Origin: Citrobacter sp. 18056
GTDB lineage: Bacteria; Pseudomonadota; Gammaproteobacteria; Enterobacterales; Enterobacteriaceae
DNA length: 64,000 nucleotides
Direction of reading: 5' to 3'
Assembly: GCA_902706235.1 (NCBI GenBank)
Contig: CACSJR010000006.1
Coordinates: 1 to 64,000, forward strand
Under the pieces are notes generated by a model. It had not been told where the DNA came from. It made no database searches and saw only the letters and a list, made by a program, of their open reading frames with translations. The first letter of the stretch is position 1, and every line of letters starts with the position of its first letter. Below are positions 12,228-20,132 of this stretch, one piece after another. Made by a program: the position numbers and the translations under genes.

Positions 12228-12937
12228 CGCTGAAAACGGCGTGTTAACAGGCCTAAACTACAGCACAGCAGGTAGTAGATGACCGCGATGAAAATGAACA
12301 GCGCCATCGGGTAAATCTGCACCCGGTTATTGACCTGTCCGGCTACCGTGGTCAGTTCCGGGACGTTGACGATAAACGCCAGTGAGGTGTCCTTCAGCAG
12401 GGCAATCAGGATGCCAGGCAGAGAGGGCATCACATTGCGCAGCGCCTGCAGCAGCAGGATGAACCACAATGCCTGACTCTCGCTAAACCCCTGCGTTTGT
12501 GGCGCTTCGTACTGACCGGAAGGCAAGGCTTGCAGGCCTGCCAACACCGAATGCATTACCGCGGCGCTGGTAAACCAGGCTAATGCCAGCGTCACCGTAA
12601 CCGTCCCGGGCAACGATCCCCCCGTCATCACCTGCAGCACTTCGCCAATGGTTTCGGGATCGAGGGCCGATGTGGGTTCATCAAAGAGGATAATTTGCGG
12701 ATCGGAGGCCAGTGCCCGGGCGATGGCGACGCGCTGCTGCTGGCCGCCTGAGAGCTGTGAGGGATAATGATCCGCTTTCTCAGCGAGTCCGACTCTGGCA
12801 AGCAATGCGCGGGCGCGTGCAGTGGCGTCAGCCTCACCGAGCCGATGTACCGCTTTCAGCGCCAGGGTGATGTTCTGCAGTGCGCTGAGGTGCGCGTAAA
12901 GGTTAACTTGTTGAAAGAAAAAACCTATCCGGCTGCG
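12215..12937 (-). pseudogene. Chimeric remnant: amino-acid ABC transporter ATPase fused in frame to its permease
   Basis: The frame starts inside an ABC ATPase just after the lost Walker A region, with [18 protein letters not shown] (Q-loop), then [20 protein letters not shown] (signature) and [20 protein letters not shown] (Walker B). Instead of the ATPase C-terminus it continues without a stop into the C-terminal part of a polar amino-acid permease, containing [18 protein letters not shown] and further membrane segments. A deletion has removed the ATPase end and the permease start and fused the two in frame. The first in-frame ATG (12805) lies after the Q-loop, and the nucleotide-binding P-loop is absent, so the product cannot work as a transporter. 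It overlaps the end of the diguanylate cyclase gene by 13 bases. Confidence 0.8.
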
Positions 12938-13013
12938 CCGTGGAGCGAGAGAAAAGGCCTGACAACATATTAGCGAGAAGAAAAAATGCTTAACTTAGCT
13001 GAAAATAAGCGGC

Positions 13014-13043
13014 AAAAACGTCTCCCGCCAGGAGCGGGAGACG
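13014..13043 (-). terminator. Terminator of the yiaVW pair
   Basis: On the minus strand a perfect 10-bp stem (cgtctcccgc with gcgggagacg, 5-base loop) is followed by TTTTTG, 8 bases beyond the yiaV stop. This is a standard intrinsic terminator. Confidence 0.8.
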
Positions 13044-13050
13044 GAGGGCA

Positions 13051-14193
13051 TTAATGATCGAGGAAGACGTAGTTTTCCCAACTGCTCATGCGGATCAAAA
13101 TCTTACGAATCAGTGACAGCTCTTTGAAGTGATCGGAATAGACCGCGACTTCAACCTGGGTACCCAGCGGCAGTTTGTAGTCATCTAGTCGTGGATCGGT
13201 AGCTTTGACTTTCACCATGATGCGACCCTGATTAGCCAAATCGGCGGTGGTCAGCAGTCGGCCCTGGCCCTGGAACTGGCTTTCACCAATGGCAGGCAGC
13301 ACTTCAACCACTTCGCCCGTGAAGACGGTGCCCGGAATTGACGGGAACATCAGCTCAGCTTTATAACCCGGTTGCAGGCGCTGAACCGAGTTCTGGCGGA
13401 AGGCGGCCACGTAGGTCTTCTGTGCATCGGTATCTACTGGCACAAAGGTCATCACTGGCGCGAGGCCCAGCGCGGTGGACATAGTCCCTTCACGCAGACC
13501 GACGGTACTGACATAGCCCGCAGCAGGCGCACGTACCACGGTATTCTCCAGCTTAAATTCGGCTTTACGTAGCTGGGCTAACAGCGAGGCGACTTTGGTG
13601 TTCTGGCCGTTCACCACGGAATTGAGATTGTTTTTTGCTTCTTCAACTTGTGCCTGAGCGGCGGTCACAGCCGCTTCTGTCGCTTTGTATGTCTGGCGGC
13701 GGGTATCGACCATTTGATCGGAGAACGCGCCTTTGGCATGACCCTCGTTATAGCGGGCGTACTCGCGCTGTGCTTTGTCGCGATCGGCAATGGCTTTTGC
13801 GAGATCGGCCTGAGCCTGGCTCAGCCCGGCATCGAGGGAAAGCGCGTTCTGGCTGGCCTCTTTGACCTGCGCGCGCAGATCGTCAACTTTTGCCTGGAAC
13901 GGCGTTGGGTCCGTGCGGAAAAGGATGTCGCCTTTCTTCAGCATGACGTTCGCTTTTACCGGCACATCAATGACTCTGCCGCGATTCTGCGTCACGATAG
14001 GAACGGTCTGGAAGGCTTGTTTACCGACGTCGCTGAACGGGAAGTTATAATTCATGACCAGGATGATGAGGGTAATGAAAACAATACCGCCGAGTACGGC
14101 CGTAGGCACGGTCCACTTATTCAGCGGAATATGGAAAACTTTAAAAATAACGACGCACAGGGCCGCATAGGTAAGCAGTAATAACGTTTCCAT
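13051..14193 (-). CDS. yiaV: HlyD-family membrane fusion protein, YiaV-like
   Basis: A 380-residue inner-membrane protein close to E. coli YiaV (378 residues). Two membrane segments lie at about residues 1-19 and 28-49 (WTVPTAVLGGIVFITLIILV). A split biotin/lipoyl-like domain follows (VIDVPVKANVMLKKGDILFR), then a long coiled coil at about 110-215 and a beta-barrel domain with VVRAPAAGYVSTVGLREG. Such adaptors normally link an inner-membrane pump to an outer-membrane channel, but no pump gene lies beside this one. Its only partner is the DUF3302 gene upstream, overlapping by one base (TAATG). Function unknown; an envelope-integrity role is inference. Confidence 0.85.
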   Translation of the reverse strand: METLLLLTYAALCVVIFKVFHIPLNKWTVPTAVLGGIVFITLIILVMNYNFPFSDVGKQAFQTVPIVTQNRGRVIDVPVKANVMLKKGDILFRTDPTPFQAKVDDLRAQVKEASQNALSLDAGLSQAQADLAKAIADRDKAQREYARYNEGHAKGAFSDQMVDTRRQTYKATEAAVTAAQAQVEEAKNNLNSVVNGQNTKVASLLAQLRKAEFKLENTVVRAPAAGYVSTVGLREGTMSTALGLAPVMTFVPVDTDAQKTYVAAFRQNSVQRLQPGYKAELMFPSIPGTVFTGEVVEVLPAIGESQFQGQGRLLTTADLANQGRIMVKVKATDPRLDDYKLPLGTQVEVAVYSDHFKELSLIRKILIRMSSWENYVFLDH

Positions 14194-14570
14194 TATTTAT
14201 CCTCCTTCGTCACAACAACGGCGGGACTGTCAGAAACGGCGTTTTTAATCGCGTTAAGTTCGCTTGTTAACCTGTCCACCTGAAGCGTCAGATGGGTCAT
14301 CTGAGACTGCATGTCGTGTTGTTCTTCGCTGATTTTATGCATGCCCCAGCCCCGGTCTTCACGCCAGAGCGTGGCCCAGATCCATAGGAACGGCCACAGC
14401 GCGTGGAGCGTAAACAGACTCACCCAGCCAGCGTAATGGATAGCATCCTGGTGGGGATGGTTACGTTCTTTCGCAATTTCATAAGGGATATCATGGATAA
14501 CGATAATCCCGTAAAACAGAATGAGAATTACCGCAGCCAGTATTGCCAGGGCAACATAGTCCAGGGTCAT
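14193..14570 (-). CDS. yiaW: DUF3302 inner-membrane protein, YiaW-like
   Basis: I start this at the ATG at 14570 (MTLDYVALAILAAV), giving 125 residues as in E. coli YiaW; the frame upstream lacks similarity. Two membrane segments lie at about residues 4-25 and 45-66, with the family motif IHDIPYEIAKERNHPHQDAI between them and LHALWPFLWIWATL in the second. A short coiled coil forms the C-terminus. It is coupled to the HlyD-like gene by a one-base stop/start overlap, the same pairing as yiaWV of E. coli, where the genes lie in a different part of the chromosome. Confidence 0.85.
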   Translation of the reverse strand: MTLDYVALAILAAVILILFYGIIVIHDIPYEIAKERNHPHQDAIHYAGWVSLFTLHALWPFLWIWATLWREDRGWGMHKISEEQHDMQSQMTHLTLQVDRLTSELNAIKNAVSDSPAVVVTKEDK

Positions 14571-15127
14571 GATAAAAACTCCAGCAAAATAACCGAATAA
14601 GGGATGGCAGAGAGGGGAAATATCCTTCAGGGTACAGAAGACCACAAAAAATTCAGTTGTACAAATCACGGGCAGTTCAAAAATAAATTATTTAGTCGTG
14701 GCGATTGTTGTGCAGTGAAATATAAAAATGGGTGATTTTCTTGTGTAAAAATAAATTAGAGTGAAGAGAGAGTAAAAACGCCTGCCGGAACATTCAGGCG
14801 ACACTGAGGCGAAAGGGTGAATATTCGTTACGCATTCAGGCTTTTGGTTGAGGGTGCGTCAGGTGATGTCAGGGCATGCTGAAAGAAAGCCCTGAAGGAG
14901 AGCATCATGGCCTGGCGACCGTTTCTTTTTCTGATATCCACACCGCATCCGCAGCTTTCACGCCGCCGTGGGAAACTGACGCTGGTGCGATGAAGGCGAC
15001 GTTTTGTGACTAAGCTTTGCCACTTTTTTTCTAAAAACAGATTGGCATTAGCCAGAATTTTTAATTCCTTTATCAAATCCCCACTGCCGGAAATACTGCG
15101 CCCATGACAACAAGGGGAGCAGACACC
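14571..15127. other. Region between yiaW and tauA
   Basis: These 557 bases hold the yiaW promoter on the left, which is AT-rich around 14670-14760, and the tauA promoter on the right. In E. coli the tau promoter is switched on by Cbl under sulfate starvation; a Cbl or CysB site cannot be pinned down here by eye. The middle holds a short ORF with a strong ribosome binding site (14907-14993), listed separately. I see no other gene. Confidence 0.4.
14907..14993 (+). CDS. Possible 28-residue small protein or leader peptide upstream of tauA
   Basis: The ATG at 14907 is preceded by GAAGGAGAG with good spacing and opens a 28-codon frame ending TGA at 14991-14993. The peptide has a hydrophobic front (MAWRPFLFLISTPHPQ) and a basic tail (SRRRGKLTLVR). 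The ribosome binding site is stronger than that of several genes in the window. It lies 134 bases before tauA in the same direction. I do not recognise the peptide. It could be a leader ORF, a small membrane protein or chance. Confidence 0.3.
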   Translation: MAWRPFLFLISTPHPQLSRRRGKLTLVR

Positions 15128-16090
15128 ATGGCACGCGCATCGCATCTTTCATTATTGGCCGCATTGGCCTTCCTCACTTTCCAGGCGCAGGCAGTGAATG
15201 TCACCGTCGCGTATCAGACATCCGCTGAACCAGCCAAAGTTGCGCAAGCGGACGACACTTTTGCAAAAGAGAGCGGGGCGACCGTCGACTGGCGGAAGTT
15301 CGACAGCGGAGCGAGTGTAGTTCGAGCCCTGGCTTCAGGCGATGTGCAGATTGGTAATATCGGCTCCAGCCCGCTGGCGGTTGCCGCCAGCCAGCAAGTG
15401 CCGATTGAAGTGTTCCTTCTTGCCTCGCAGCTCGGAAATTCTGAAGCGCTGGTGGTGAAAAAAGGCATCAGCAAACCGCAAGACTTGATCGGCAAACGCA
15501 TCGCCGTGCCGTTTATCTCAACCACCCACTACAGCCTGCTGGCTGCGCTGAAACACTGGGGCATCAAACCGAATCAGGTACAGATTGTGAACCTGCAACC
15601 GCCGGCCATCGTCGCCGCCTGGCAGCGTGGGGATATTGATGGGGCTTATGTTTGGGCGCCTGCTGTGAACGCGCTGGAAAAAGATGGCACGGTGCTGACG
15701 GATTCTTCCCAGGTAGGCCAGTGGGGCTCACCGACGCTGGATGTATGGGTGGTGCGTAAAGATTTCGCCGAGCAGCATCCTGATGTAGTGAAAGCCTTTG
15801 CCCGCAGTGCTATTGCGGCCCAGAAGCAATATATCGATAACCCCGACGTCTGGCTCAAACAGCCAGATAACCTCAATAAGCTGTCGAAGCTGAGCGGCGT
15901 ACCGGAGGCGGACGTGCCGGGGCTGGTGCAAGGCAATACCTATCTGACGGCTCCCCAGCAGGCGCAGCAGCTTAACGGCCCGGTAAACAAAGCGATTGTC
16001 GACACGGCTCAGTTCCTGAAGGCGCAGGGCAAAGTGCCCGCCGTTGCGGCGGATTACAGTCAGTACGTGACCGATAAATTTGTGAAATAA
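15128..16090 (+). CDS. tauA: Taurine ABC transporter, periplasmic binding protein
   Basis: With the start at 15128 ([10 protein letters not shown], preceded by GGGGAGCAG), the product has 320 residues, as in E. coli TauA. The signal peptide ends at FQAQA before [15 protein letters not shown]. The SsuA/TauA-type binding fold follows, with [18 protein letters not shown] and ERGD-like ligand residues in [16 protein letters not shown]. It captures taurine and related sulfonates in the periplasm. The alternative upstream ATG at 15104 would add eight residues before the signal peptide. First gene of tauABCD, which E. coli uses as a sulfur source under sulfate limitation. Confidence 0.95.
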   Translation: MARASHLSLLAALAFLTFQAQAVNVTVAYQTSAEPAKVAQADDTFAKESGATVDWRKFDSGASVVRALASGDVQIGNIGSSPLAVAASQQVPIEVFLLASQLGNSEALVVKKGISKPQDLIGKRIAVPFISTTHYSLLAALKHWGIKPNQVQIVNLQPPAIVAAWQRGDIDGAYVWAPAVNALEKDGTVLTDSSQVGQWGSPTLDVWVVRKDFAEQHPDVVKAFARSAIAAQKQYIDNPDVWLKQPDNLNKLSKLSGVPEADVPGLVQGNTYLTAPQQAQQLNGPVNKAIVDTAQFLKAQGKVPAVAADYSQYVTDKFVK

Positions 16091-16101
16091 CGGAGGTCAC
16101 T

Positions 16102-16869
16102 ATGCTGCAACTCTCCCATCTCAGTGCGAACTACGGCGGAAAACCGGTGCTCGACGACATTTCATTGAGCGTCGATCGCGGTGAACTGCTGGTGGTGCTC
16201 GGCCCGTCAGGCTGTGGCAAGACCACGCTGCTGAATTTGGTAGCCGGTTTCCTGCCGTATCAGTCTGGCAGCATTACCCTGAACGGCGTGCCGGTCAACG
16301 GACCGGGGGCCGAGCGCGGTGTGGTGTTCCAGAACGAAGGGTTACTGCCGTGGCGAAACGTGCAGGATAACGTGGCGTTCGGCCTGCAGCTGACAGGAAT
16401 GAACAAACCGGCAGGACATGAAATTGCCCGCCAGTTGCTGAAAAAAGTAGGTCTGCAAGGCGCAGAAAAAAGGTTTATCTGGCAGCTTTCCGGCGGCCAG
16501 CGCCAGCGAGTAGGAATCGCCCGGGCGCTGGCGGCTGACCCACAGTTACTGCTGCTTGATGAGCCGTTCGGGGCGCTGGATGCGTTTACCCGCGAGCAGA
16601 TGCAGACCTTGCTGCTGCGTCTGTGGCATGAAACCGGCAAGCAGGTGCTGCTGATTACCCATGACATTGAAGAAGCGGTGTTTATGGCGACGGATTTGGT
16701 GCTGCTGTCGGCCGGGCCGGGTAGGGTGACGGAACGACTGTCGCTCGATTTTGCCCGCCGGTTTGTCGCCGGGGAAACCTGCCGCAGCATTAAATCCAGT
16801 CCGGAGTTTATCGAACGGCGCGAATACGTGCTGGGCCGTGTGTTTGAACATCGGGAGGCATTCTCATGA
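16102..16869 (+). CDS. tauB: Taurine ABC transporter, ATP-binding subunit
   Basis: A 255-residue ABC ATPase with every motif in place: Walker [10 protein letters not shown] near residue 35, Q-loop [11 protein letters not shown], signature [20 protein letters not shown] and Walker [13 protein letters not shown], with the switch histidine in [15 protein letters not shown]. It energises taurine uptake as a dimer on the inner face of the membrane together with TauC. It lies 11 bases after tauA and overlaps tauC by 4 bases. Confidence 0.95.
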   Translation: MLQLSHLSANYGGKPVLDDISLSVDRGELLVVLGPSGCGKTTLLNLVAGFLPYQSGSITLNGVPVNGPGAERGVVFQNEGLLPWRNVQDNVAFGLQLTGMNKPAGHEIARQLLKKVGLQGAEKRFIWQLSGGQRQRVGIARALAADPQLLLLDEPFGALDAFTREQMQTLLLRLWHETGKQVLLITHDIEEAVFMATDLVLLSAGPGRVTERLSLDFARRFVAGETCRSIKSSPEFIERREYVLGRVFEHREAFS

Positions 16870-17693
16870 GTATTGTGGCGAACGATAAACCGCGCCGCCT
16901 GGCGCTGAACTGGCGCTGGCCACTGTCGCGTCAACTGACGTTGAGCCTGTCGACGCTGGCGATTTTGCTGGCACTGTGGTGGGCGGTGACGGCGTTACAA
17001 CTGATCGCTCCGCTGTTTCTGCCTCCGCCGGGGCAGGTACTGCAAAAACTGATTTCTGTCGCCGGGCCGCAGGGCTTTATGGACGCCACACTGTGGCAGC
17101 ATCTGTCGGCGAGCCTGACGCGCATTCTGATTGCACTGCTCGCAGCGGCGATTATTGGTATTCCGGTCGGCATTGCGATGGGCCTGAGTCCAACGGTACG
17201 CGGTATTCTTGACCCGCTGATTGAGCTGTATCGCCCGATCCCACCCCTGGCCTATTTGCCACTGATGGTTATCTGGTTTGGTATCGGCGAGACGTCGAAA
17301 ATCCTGCTCATCTATCTGGCGATTTTCGCCCCGGTGGCGATGTCGGCGATGGCGGGTGTGAAAAGTGCTCAGCAGGTGCGGGTGAGAGCAGCGCAGTCGC
17401 TGGGTGCCAGCCGGGTGCAGATTTTGTGGTTTGTGATTTTGCCCGGTGCGCTGCCGGAGATCCTGACTGGGCTGCGCATTGGGCTTGGCGTGGGCTGGTC
17501 GACGCTGGTTGCGGCTGAACTCATCGCCGCCACGCGAGGTTTAGGGTTTATGGTGCAGTCCGCCGGGGAATTTCTGGCCACCGATGTGGTGCTGGCCGGG
17601 ATCGCGGTGATTGCCGTTATTGCTTTCGTTTTAGAGCTGGGCCTGCGGGCGCTACAACGCCGCCTGACGCCGTGGCATGGAGAAATTGCATGA
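16866..17693 (+). CDS. tauC: Taurine ABC transporter, permease
   Basis: A 275-residue inner-membrane permease with about six membrane segments. The EAA loop that docks with the ATPase is seen as [20 protein letters not shown] around residues 176-195. Overlaps with tauB (ATGA) and tauD (4 bases) show tight coupling in the tau operon. Length and order match E. coli. Confidence 0.95.
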   Translation: MSIVANDKPRRLALNWRWPLSRQLTLSLSTLAILLALWWAVTALQLIAPLFLPPPGQVLQKLISVAGPQGFMDATLWQHLSASLTRILIALLAAAIIGIPVGIAMGLSPTVRGILDPLIELYRPIPPLAYLPLMVIWFGIGETSKILLIYLAIFAPVAMSAMAGVKSAQQVRVRAAQSLGASRVQILWFVILPGALPEILTGLRIGLGVGWSTLVAAELIAATRGLGFMVQSAGEFLATDVVLAGIAVIAVIAFVLELGLRALQRRLTPWHGEIA

Positions 17694-18541
17694 GTGAACG
17701 TCTGAGCATTCGCCCGTTAGGGCCGTATATTGGCGCACAGGTTTCCGGGCTGGATTTGACCCGTCCTCTGAGCGATAACCAGTTTGAACAGTTGTACCAC
17801 GCGTTGCTGCGTCATCAGGTTATTTTTCTGCGCGAGCAGCCGGTCACACCGCAGCAGCAGCGCAGTCTGGCGCACCGTTTTGGCGATCTGCACATTCACC
17901 CGGTTTATCCACACGCCGAGGGTGTGGAGGAGATTATCGTCCTCGATACGCATAACGATAATCCGCCGGATAATGATAACTGGCACACCGATGTGACTTT
18001 CATTGAGACACCGCCTGCTGGGGCGATTCTGGCGGCAAAACAGCTTCCCGAAACCGGTGGAGATACTCTGTGGGCCAGCGGGATTGCGGCTTATGAAGCG
18101 CTGTCTTCCCCGCTTAAAACGCTGCTGAATGGCCTACAGGCGGAGCATGATTTCCGTAAATCGTTCCCGGAATGGAAGCATCTTAAAACGGAAGACGAGC
18201 ATCAGCGCTGGCTGAGCGCGGTGGCAAAAAATCCGCCGCTGTTGCACCCGGTAGTGCGCACGCATCCGGTGACCGGCAAGCAGGCGCTGTTTGTGAATGA
18301 AGGTTTTACCACGCGTATTGTGGATGTCAGCGAGAAAGAGAGCGAAACGCTGCTGGGATTTCTGTTTGCTCACATCACCAGGCCGGAATTTCAGGTGCGC
18401 TGGCGCTGGCAAGAAGGGGATGTGGCGATGTGGGACAATCGGGTGACGCAGCATTACGCCAATGCCGATTATCTGCCGCAGCGGCGTATCATGCACCGTG
18501 CGACCATCCTGGGGGATAAGCCGTTCTATCGGGCAGGCTGA
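17690..18541 (+). CDS. tauD: Taurine dioxygenase
   Basis: The 283-residue protein begins [17 protein letters not shown] at 17690, overlapping the tauC stop; an upstream in-frame ATG at 17672 lies inside tauC and is rejected. It is a 2-oxoglutarate/Fe(II) dioxygenase that converts taurine to sulfite and aminoacetaldehyde. The iron ligands are His99 and Asp101 (NWHTDVTF) and a distal His in [10 protein letters not shown] near residue 255. The 2-oxoglutarate arginine lies in [12 protein letters not shown]. Sulfite released in the cytoplasm feeds cysteine synthesis. Confidence 0.95.
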   Translation: MSERLSIRPLGPYIGAQVSGLDLTRPLSDNQFEQLYHALLRHQVIFLREQPVTPQQQRSLAHRFGDLHIHPVYPHAEGVEEIIVLDTHNDNPPDNDNWHTDVTFIETPPAGAILAAKQLPETGGDTLWASGIAAYEALSSPLKTLLNGLQAEHDFRKSFPEWKHLKTEDEHQRWLSAVAKNPPLLHPVVRTHPVTGKQALFVNEGFTTRIVDVSEKESETLLGFLFAHITRPEFQVRWRWQEGDVAMWDNRVTQHYANADYLPQRRIMHRATILGDKPFYRAG

Positions 18542-18614
18542 TGGGCTTGTTTTCTGAATATGCGTGAAATCGGGATTTCGCATCGCCGGGCTAAGGGCTG
18601 GCGACTTCGCTTTT

Positions 18615-18636
18615 GCCCTCTCCTGCGGGAGAGGGC
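18615..18636. terminator. Shared hairpin between tauD and hemB
   Basis: A perfect 9-bp stem (gccctctcc with ggagagggc) and a 4-base loop lies between the convergent tauD and hemB genes. It can serve both strands. T runs on either side are weak. Confidence 0.6.
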
Positions 18637-18661
18637 ATCCGTCGATACGACGGCACAAGCA

Positions 18662-19636
18662 TTAACGCAGGATTTTTTTCTCGGCTAAATCCAGGGCGAA
18701 GTAGCTGAAAATCAGGTCTGCGCCTGCGCGTTTGATTGCGCCAAGGCTTTCGAGCACCACTTTCTCTTCATCAATTGCACCTGCCTGAGCGGCAAACTTA
18801 ATCATCGCGTATTCGCCGCTGACCTGATAGGCGCCAATTGGCAGCTCTGTGCGCTCGCGGATATCACGGATTATATCCAGATAGGCACCGGCAGGTTTCA
18901 CCATCAGGCAATCAGCGCCCTGGGCTTCGTCGAGCAGCGATTCGCGAATCGCTTCGCGGCGGTTCAGCGGATTCATCTGATAGGTCTTACGGTCGCCTTT
19001 CAGCGCGGTTCCGGCAGCTTCACGGAACGGGCCGTAGAACGACGAGGCGAACTTAGTGGAATAAGACATGATCGCGGTATCAGTGAATCCGGCGGCGTCC
19101 AGTGCCTGGCGAATCGCCTGAACCTGACCATCCATTGCCGCAGACGGGGCAATGAAATCAGCGCCAGCAGCGGCAGCAACCACGGCTTGCTTCCCGAGAT
19201 TTGCCAGCGTCTGGTCGTTATCGACACCGTGATCGCACAGCACGCCGCAGTGGCCGTGTGAGGTGTATTCGCAGAAACAGGTGTCCGACATCACAATCAT
19301 TTCAGGCACGCTTTGTTTGCAAATGCGTGACATGCGCGCCACCAGGCCATCTTCTTTCCACGCATCGCTGCCGGTGGCATCGGTATGGTGAGAGATCCCA
19401 AAGGTCATCACGGAGCGGATACCGGCGTTAGCAATGCGTTCAATCTCACGGGCAAGGTGCTTTTCCGGGATACGCATCACGCCAGGCATCGCTTCGATAG
19501 CCTTGTAATCGTCAATTTCTTCTTCAACAAAGATAGGCAGCACCAGATCGTTAAGGGTCAGTGATGTCTCTTCAAACATTGCGCGCAGCGCAGCGGATTT
19601 GCGCAGGCGGCGAGGGCGAGTGATCAAATCTGTCAT
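18662..19636 (-). CDS. hemB: Delta-aminolevulinic acid dehydratase (porphobilinogen synthase)
   Basis: The start at 19636 gives 324 residues, the E. coli length; the frame runs 30 codons further up without similarity. The enzyme condenses two 5-aminolevulinate molecules to porphobilinogen in haem and sirohaem synthesis. The zinc cysteines 120, 122 and 130 are present ([15 protein letters not shown]). Both catalytic lysines are visible, in [15 protein letters not shown] and [13 protein letters not shown]. It faces tauABCD and is divergent from yaiT. Confidence 0.95.
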   Translation of the reverse strand: MTDLITRPRRLRKSAALRAMFEETSLTLNDLVLPIFVEEEIDDYKAIEAMPGVMRIPEKHLAREIERIANAGIRSVMTFGISHHTDATGSDAWKEDGLVARMSRICKQSVPEMIVMSDTCFCEYTSHGHCGVLCDHGVDNDQTLANLGKQAVVAAAAGADFIAPSAAMDGQVQAIRQALDAAGFTDTAIMSYSTKFASSFYGPFREAAGTALKGDRKTYQMNPLNRREAIRESLLDEAQGADCLMVKPAGAYLDIIRDIRERTELPIGAYQVSGEYAMIKFAAQAGAIDEEKVVLESLGAIKRAGADLIFSYFALDLAEKKILR

Positions 19637-20132
19637 GATAGGCCTGATGTTAATGGAACATGCATTCATTGTAACCGAATTAAAGAGGGGCTGATCGGCT
19701 AAAATGGCCATTAACGGCCTCTTCAACAGTGGTTACTTCGCCTTTTCGGCCCTTAGAAGATAAATCTGCCAGTTATTAGGTTTGATTATTTAATTTAATA
19801 ATCAATAAGTATTGTGTATATATATTCTCGGATTGTGTTTTGGCTGTTTTTATATATTTTAGTTTTTGGTTGTTTAATGTGAGTGCGTTATTTGAATGTG
19901 TTTGTCTTTTATCCTGATTTAAGCAGGTGTTGTCTGTAGGCCTCATGGATACTGGCTTTCCTTCTCATAAGATTTAGTGAATTTTTATATTTGTCTGGAA
20001 TCATACTTTACCCAAAGAACAATTGAACCTTTTTATCAACGCATCGCATAATGCTTCCCGCAAGATAATCTTAGTTTTTTGAAATGCCCGTTGACGGATT
20101 AACATGACTTTATCCCTGAGGAGGGATGACTG
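19637..20132. promoter_or_regulatory. AT-rich divergent region between hemB and yaiT
   Basis: These 496 bases hold the hemB promoter near 19640-19720 and the long leader of yaiT. From about 19770 to 20060 the composition is strikingly AT-rich, with TpA-rich runs (for example around 19800-19860), unlike the GC-rich surroundings. This is the kind of DNA that the silencer H-NS prefers; silencing of yaiT is an inference. No ORF of note lies inside. Confidence 0.5.
20112..20127 (+). promoter_or_regulatory. Hairpin over the yaiT ribosome binding site
   Basis: ATCCCT at 20112-20117 pairs perfectly with AGGGAT at 20122-20127 around a GAGG loop. The Shine-Dalgarno run GAGGAGGG (20118-20125) lies in the loop and the 3' arm. 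The yaiT ATG follows at 20133. A second ATG at 20126 opens an eight-codon frame overlapping the yaiT start and ending at 20152. Both could tune translation; this is inference from sequence. Confidence 0.45.

Noticed and set aside
12215-12805. Intact ABC transporter gene starting at 12805
   Set aside because: The frame is homologous to ABC ATPases upstream of that ATG, the Walker A region is missing, and the second half is permease sequence, so it is a chimeric remnant.
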